A stretch of 64,000 nucleotides of DNA from Tanypteryx hageni (lineage: Eukaryota > Arthropoda > Insecta > Odonata > Petaluridae): assembly GCA_028673005.1 (NCBI GenBank), contig CM054114.1:25320369-25384368 (forward strand). The letters run 5' to 3'. The notes beneath the pieces were generated by a model that worked only from the letters and a program-made list of their open reading frames with translations, did not search any database and was not told where the DNA came from. The translations under genes were made by a program, and so were the position numbers. The stretch's first letter is position 1. Each line of letters starts with the position of its first letter. Shown here piece by piece: positions 59,801-64,000 of the stretch.

Positions 59801-60745
59801 TTTGGAAGGTGGGGAAGGAGGAATGTTAAGGAGGAAGGGGAATGTTAAGGAGGAGAGAGAAGGTTAAGGAGGAAGGGGGAAAGTTAAGGAGGGAGAATGC
59901 TGAGAAGGGAAAAGGTTAAAGGGGAGAGGAAAAGTTAAGGAGGGAGAATGCTGAGAAGGGAAAAGGTTAAAGGGGAGAGGGAAAGTTAAGGATGAGAGAG
60001 AATGCTAAGGAGAAGGGAGAAGGTTAAGGAGGAAGGGAAAAGTTAAGGAAAAAAATATTAAGGGGAAGGTGGGAAGTTAAGGAGGAGGGAGAATGCGAAG
60101 GAGAAGGGAGAAGGCTAAGGAGGAAGGGAAAAGTTAAGGAGAAGGGGGAATATTAAGGGGAAGGTGGGAAGTTAAGGAGGAGGGAGAATGCGAAGGAGAA
60201 GGGAGAAGGTTAAGGAGGAAGGGAATAGTTAAGGAGGAGGGGGAATGTTTAGGGGAAGGGGGGAAGTTAAGGAGGAGGTAGAATGCTAAGGAGAAGGGAC
60301 AAGGTTAAGGAGGAAGGGAAAAGTTAAGGAGGAGAGGGAATGTTAGGGGAAGAGGAAAAGTTAAAAAGGGGAATGATTAAGGGGAATATGGCAAGTTAAG
60401 GAGGAAGCGGAAAGATAAGGAGGGAGAATGCTGAGAAGGGAGGAGGTTAAAGAGGAGGGGGAAAGTTAAGGAAGAGGGAGAATCCTAAGGAGAAGGGAGA
60501 AGGTTAAGGAGGAAGGGGAAAGTTAAGGAGGAGGGGGAATGTTAAGGAGAAAGGAGTAAAGTTAAGGCGGGGAAAGATTAAGGGGAAGATGGAAAGTTAA
60601 GGAGGAAGGGGGAAAGTTAAAGAGGGAGAATGCTGAGAAGGGAGAAGGTTAAAGGGGAGGGGGAAAGTTAAGGAGGGATAAGGTTAAGGGGGAGGGGAAT
60701 GTTAAGGAGGGAGAATTCTGAGAAGGGAGAAGGTTAAGGAAGAAC
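59801..60745. repeat. GA minisatellite with 95-bp higher-order period
   Basis: About 50 units of roughly 19 bp built on GTTAAGGAGGAAGGGGAAA with variants (GAATGCTAAGG, GGAGAAGGTTAAGG). From 60062 to about 60440 five-unit blocks repeat: GGGGAAGGTGGGAAGTTAAG-type starts occur at 60062, 60157, 60252 and about 60346. The plus strand contains G, A and T with almost no C. Confidence 0.9.
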
Positions 60746-61953
60746 TCATATTTGGTGAGAGGTTTTGCGATGAATAAAAAGGAGTTTGCGTGGCAACCGT
60801 AGATTAAATGTCCATGCATTCGAAATGCAGTGATATTTTAGCGGCTAAGGAGTATAATTCATTCAAAATATTTTATGTTGGATTGTTTTAAGAAAACATT
60901 TTGTTTTTCGGGGTGGAACAAAAGATTTCTCACCTTAAAAACTTTCGCTCCATCTAGAGAGCGAACCTATAATTAGTATAGTTTCGCAAAATGCAGGATA
61001 GACAATGGATTGTTTTGTTTCTCTCTCTCTGTCTCTTGTTTTTGAAATATTTCGAAAAGAGCCATTTAATCTTTAAAGGATACATTCATTTCGATTCTCT
61101 AAAAAAAGCGGACGGTTTTGTTTTGAATGTTGGATTTTAAAAAATCCTAATACACTTGGTGGGATAGCATGATAATAGAAAAAATGGGATGGTGATTAAG
61201 ACCTTAATACGCAGCGTAATTACCCAGTGTTTTCAATATTCTGTGTTTACGTCGGGTGAATATAGATTGTTGCTGGGATTAAAGTATCGGAATACGTTTT
61301 CATGCAATTTAAACCTTGTATATCAGGCAATTTTAAAATTGTTCTACGCAGCTGGTTTCGTAAAATGCATGATAAGGACCAACGTTACCTTAAAACCTTT
61401 CCAGTCATTTGCTAATTTTTAATTTAAACAAATTAAAAAAAGGCAGTATAATGCTCAAAAGATATTAGATAATTGACAAAATATATTCCTACAACAACCA
61501 TAAAAAACCATATGCGCTGACAAATCTGGAAAATGGTTTTTTCAGTTACGCTTCTTTTTAAAGGATTTGCATGTATATTTAAGACAAAAGTTTCGCTTTT
61601 CAAACCGTATAGTACACGATTTAAAGTATCATTTATAGCACATATTTACGCAAGCACATTCTACGATAGAGACAAATAAAGATGATTAAACTATGTATAA
61701 TTGATTAAATGTGACAGCAACAAGAAGAGGTCATCTTTTTCCACGTGCAGTGGAGTAATATTTCCGTTCTATTATTTTATACTACAATTCAGTCAAAAAC
61801 GACGGCAATACAAGAATAAAGTATTAAATTAAAATTAAAACAGTCCCCATTCTCTTCCCTTCTCACTGCTTCTCACTCTCCCTCGCTCTCTCCCTAATTA
61901 TTTTCATTCCTATATTTCTTTCACTCTTCTCAAAAAATGTACCTATCTCTCTC
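60746..61953. other. noncoding
   Basis: AT-rich. Two stretches with TTTCGYAAAATGCAKGATA (near 60984 and 61359) hint at an old duplication. No gene recognised. Confidence 0.45.
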
Positions 61954-62090
61954 AGCGTGACGGCATTACAAACCGCATGACCTTAAAAACAATGTGACGG
62001 CATTGAAAATAGCGTTAAAGCATTACAAACAACTTGACGGAATTTCAAGCAGCGTGACGGCATTACAAACAGCGTGACGGATTTTCAAAC
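61954..62090. repeat. ~20-bp minisatellite
   Basis: About seven units of AGCGTGACGGCATTACAAAC, some identical (61954 and 62051) and others diverged. Confidence 0.85.
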
Positions 62091-63449
62091 ACAAATCATT
62101 ACATAGATTATTTCGTCATTAACAAACTAAACTTATTAGGAATTCACTTTCAAGTTAATTCTACTCCTGAACTCAAGAATAAAATGACAATTTGCGATGC
62201 AGCTGAAGTTTTCTGTTGTGAATCTTCAAAAACCTCCTTCACACATATTGCCGGTTTTCAAACAACTGTCCGTAACACGTCATGATTGCGGTAAATGAAG
62301 TTCTTTTATGGTCACGAAAGCAGTAGCAAGTCGCATAGAAGGGAAGTAGCAAAGGTGTAGTCAAGTAGCCTGCTCTCTACTCTCTTCTTCTCTCTCTCTT
62401 TATCTCCTTTTCTCGCCCTCACTTTCGCGTATGACCAAACATGACTTTTCTAATCCCTTAGATTTTTTCGCTTAGCGTTATTCCGTGAGAGGAGAATTCA
62501 GTTCTCTAGAGCCGGAACTTTGGGTGACCTCACTCTTTATCTCGCGCGCAAAAAGAAACAAAAACGCAACAAACGGTTTCTTTATCTCTTTCTTTCAGTC
62601 GGCACGCTCACGTCTATACCTATTAAGAATGGAAATGGACACTTCACGCGCGTTATCTCTGTGTAATCTCTCTCTCTCTCTCTCTTTCGCTTTCGTGAAT
62701 GGGCGAGCAAATAGAAGCAGAAACGCGATCTTCTTTTGTTTTGCCTACGATAAACGTTCAACCAAGACTTTGAGAAATAGAAGTAATTTATCGTACGTCT
62801 TATGTTGTATTAAAGGATCGCGGAAAATATATATTTAGGAAAAGCCCCAAAAACAGCACAAAGGCCAAATTACATTGAGACATAAAAACAACATACAAAC
62901 AATATCCAAACAGTAAATAATTATTATAAAATATAGAACAATATGTATAACATTTAAAAAAGTAAAAGGAAAATAACTCTGACCAAAGAACAAAACAGGA
63001 AACATTCAAGTCTTAATCAATTTTAATGAGCTAGTATAAAAACACATCTAGATTCGGCTGATTACTTATTACAGACTTATAGATGACAGGAATGCGGTAA
63101 AAAGGGGAACGACGTGATAACAAAAGTCAAAAGTTAGAAACGATAATAGCCATTCATAATTGTATGGAGGTAATTGAGATCGTTCATTTTCCATCTCGCG
63201 ATAAGGGATTAAATCCGTAGAGTTCTTCCTCCTAACTATTTCATTAAAAAGATTACACGTTGAATTTAACCGCTTCAAATTGGAAGCCGTGGTCGAGGTC
63301 CTAATTGGAGAACAATAATAATAAATCGGGGATATGTACCCGCCGAAGAAGTTTTCGAGAGCACTTTGTTCAGATATCTCGCTAAATCTATATAAAATAC
63401 CAAGTGCTGTCCTTTCGTGATTGAAGGTTTCGAGATTCTGCCCATTACC
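62091..63449. other. noncoding
   Basis: A CT-rich patch (62370-62420) and a (TC)n run (62670-62686) occur inside an open frame at 62485-62838 that has no recognisable domain. The rest is AT-rich. Confidence 0.45.
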
Positions 63450-63454
63450 CATAT

Positions 63455-63625
63455 CAATAGATTGATGGAATGAAGCGATCCGAAGATCCTATGTAGACAG
63501 GCATAAGCTGTAAAGTTGGGAATAGTTTTGAAACGAGAAAAAAGTATACTATGACCGGGAATCGAACCCGGGTCTTCCACTTGCCGGGCGTATATTCTGC
63601 CACTGAGCTATCGTAGCGGACCAAT
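63455..63625 (-). mobile_element. tRNA-derived SINE with intact A and B boxes
   Basis: The tRNA-like part is 63548-63618 (minus). It has an acceptor arm with six of seven pairs, TAGCTCAGTGGCAGA as D arm/A box, and a perfect 5-bp T stem CCGGG/CCCGG around TTCGATT. The anticodon stem has a mismatch and position 33 is C rather than U, so a working tRNA is unlikely. The downstream body contains TTTCTCGTTTCAAAACTATT and GCTTATGCCTGTCTACATAG, repeated at 63768-63900. Related to 28781-28850. Confidence 0.55.
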
Positions 63626-63767
63626 TTACTCGTTTCTGAAGGTGGATGTTTTCTTGGTTGGGACGGAACTAGTCAAGCTAATATCAAACTGCCCCGAAGA
63701 ATGTTCTCGAAGAGATACATCGAAGAAAGCTCCTCCCTATCAAATGGTGAGATTGCCAAGCAAGAAA

Positions 63768-63905
63768 TTGATGGAATAAAGCGATTCAATGATCCTATGC
63801 AGACAGGCATAAGCTGTAATATCGGGAATAATTTTGAAACGAGAAAACGATTCCCAGTCATAGCAGAATTTTTTCTCGTTTCAAAATTATTCCCAACCCA
63901 TATCA
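63768..63905 (-). repeat. second SINE body copy with inverted repeat
   Basis: TGATGGAATAAAGCGATTC, GATCCTATGCAGACAGGCAT and AAGCTGTAA repeat 63463-63512. A 24-bp arm starting GGGAATAATTTTGAAACGAG is then followed about 20 bp later by its exact complement, forming a hairpin where the tRNA-like head would be expected. Confidence 0.6.
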
Positions 63906-64000
63906 ATGATCAATAACAGCGTCTTTGAGGTAACGATCGTGACTGTCATACAAGCCATATCTAATGGCGATGTTTAATTATCTGAAACATCTGAAATAGG

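Noticed and set aside
63548..63618. Functional tRNA gene
   Set aside because: Good T arm and near-complete acceptor stem, but C at position 33, mismatched anticodon and D stems, and a SINE body attached; related heads occur at 28.6-28.85 kb.

Overview
This is nuclear DNA of an animal, most likely an arthropod (probably an insect; I cannot name the species). The evidence is indirect. The window is AT-rich with no bacterial-style gene packing. It is full of (TA)n, (TC)n and (TG)n microsatellites, and all of its recognisable coding matter is transposon debris. That debris includes a Jockey-clade non-LTR reverse transcriptase (a clade best known from arthropods), an RTE-like reverse transcriptase, a hAT transposase of the GTF2IRD2/ZBED-like type, Helitron-type ends, pogo-like and hAT-like MITEs, and tRNA-derived SINEs. 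I found no host protein-coding gene, rRNA or convincing functional tRNA. Open reading frames over long CT- or GA-rich tracts are low-complexity artefacts.

Layout. 0-6 kb: AT-rich sequence with a Helitron-like end, TA/TG microsatellites around a short repeat with a CTGAAGA stem-loop, then a 1.7-kb polypyrimidine zone seeded by copies of a retroposon 3' end. 6-13 kb: mostly unique DNA, a degenerate array of about 145-bp tandem units (7.4-8.4 kb), another copy of the same retroposon end with a C-rich minisatellite, and a hAT MITE with an 8-bp target duplication. 13-21 kb: mostly unrecognised sequence, a repeat pair (16.2/17.05 kb), a short GC-rich coding relic (18.8-19.1 kb), and a dispersed repeat that recurs at 28.9 kb. 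21.4-22.8 kb: broken Jockey element abutting a SINE. 23.6-29.5 kb: pogo-like MITE, a nested cluster of three non-autonomous Helitrons, tRNA-like SINE heads, and a perfect 109-bp inverted repeat inserted with a 12-bp target duplication.

29.5-48 kb: long stretches without recognised features, with SINE copies at 34.3-34.9 kb, polypyrimidine DNA at 36-37 kb, GTCTG-type dispersed repeats, hAT ends and a 1-kb polypurine zone at 44 kb. 48.5-51.7 kb: TA microsatellite, dead RTE-like LINE, hAT transposase relic and a fourth Helitron copy. 53.7-55 kb: inverted copy of the retroposon end and a compound pogo-like MITE. 56.8-60.75 kb: a polypurine domain interrupted by a SINE and an 830-bp hAT element, ending in a minisatellite with a 95-bp higher-order period. 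61-64 kb: a 20-bp minisatellite and a tRNA-like SINE with a partial second copy.

No genes work together here as a pathway. The interest lies in transposon structure: nested Helitrons with a probable gene-conversion tract, a palindromic ribozyme-like retroposon insertion, and simple-sequence expansion directly downstream of retroposon tails.
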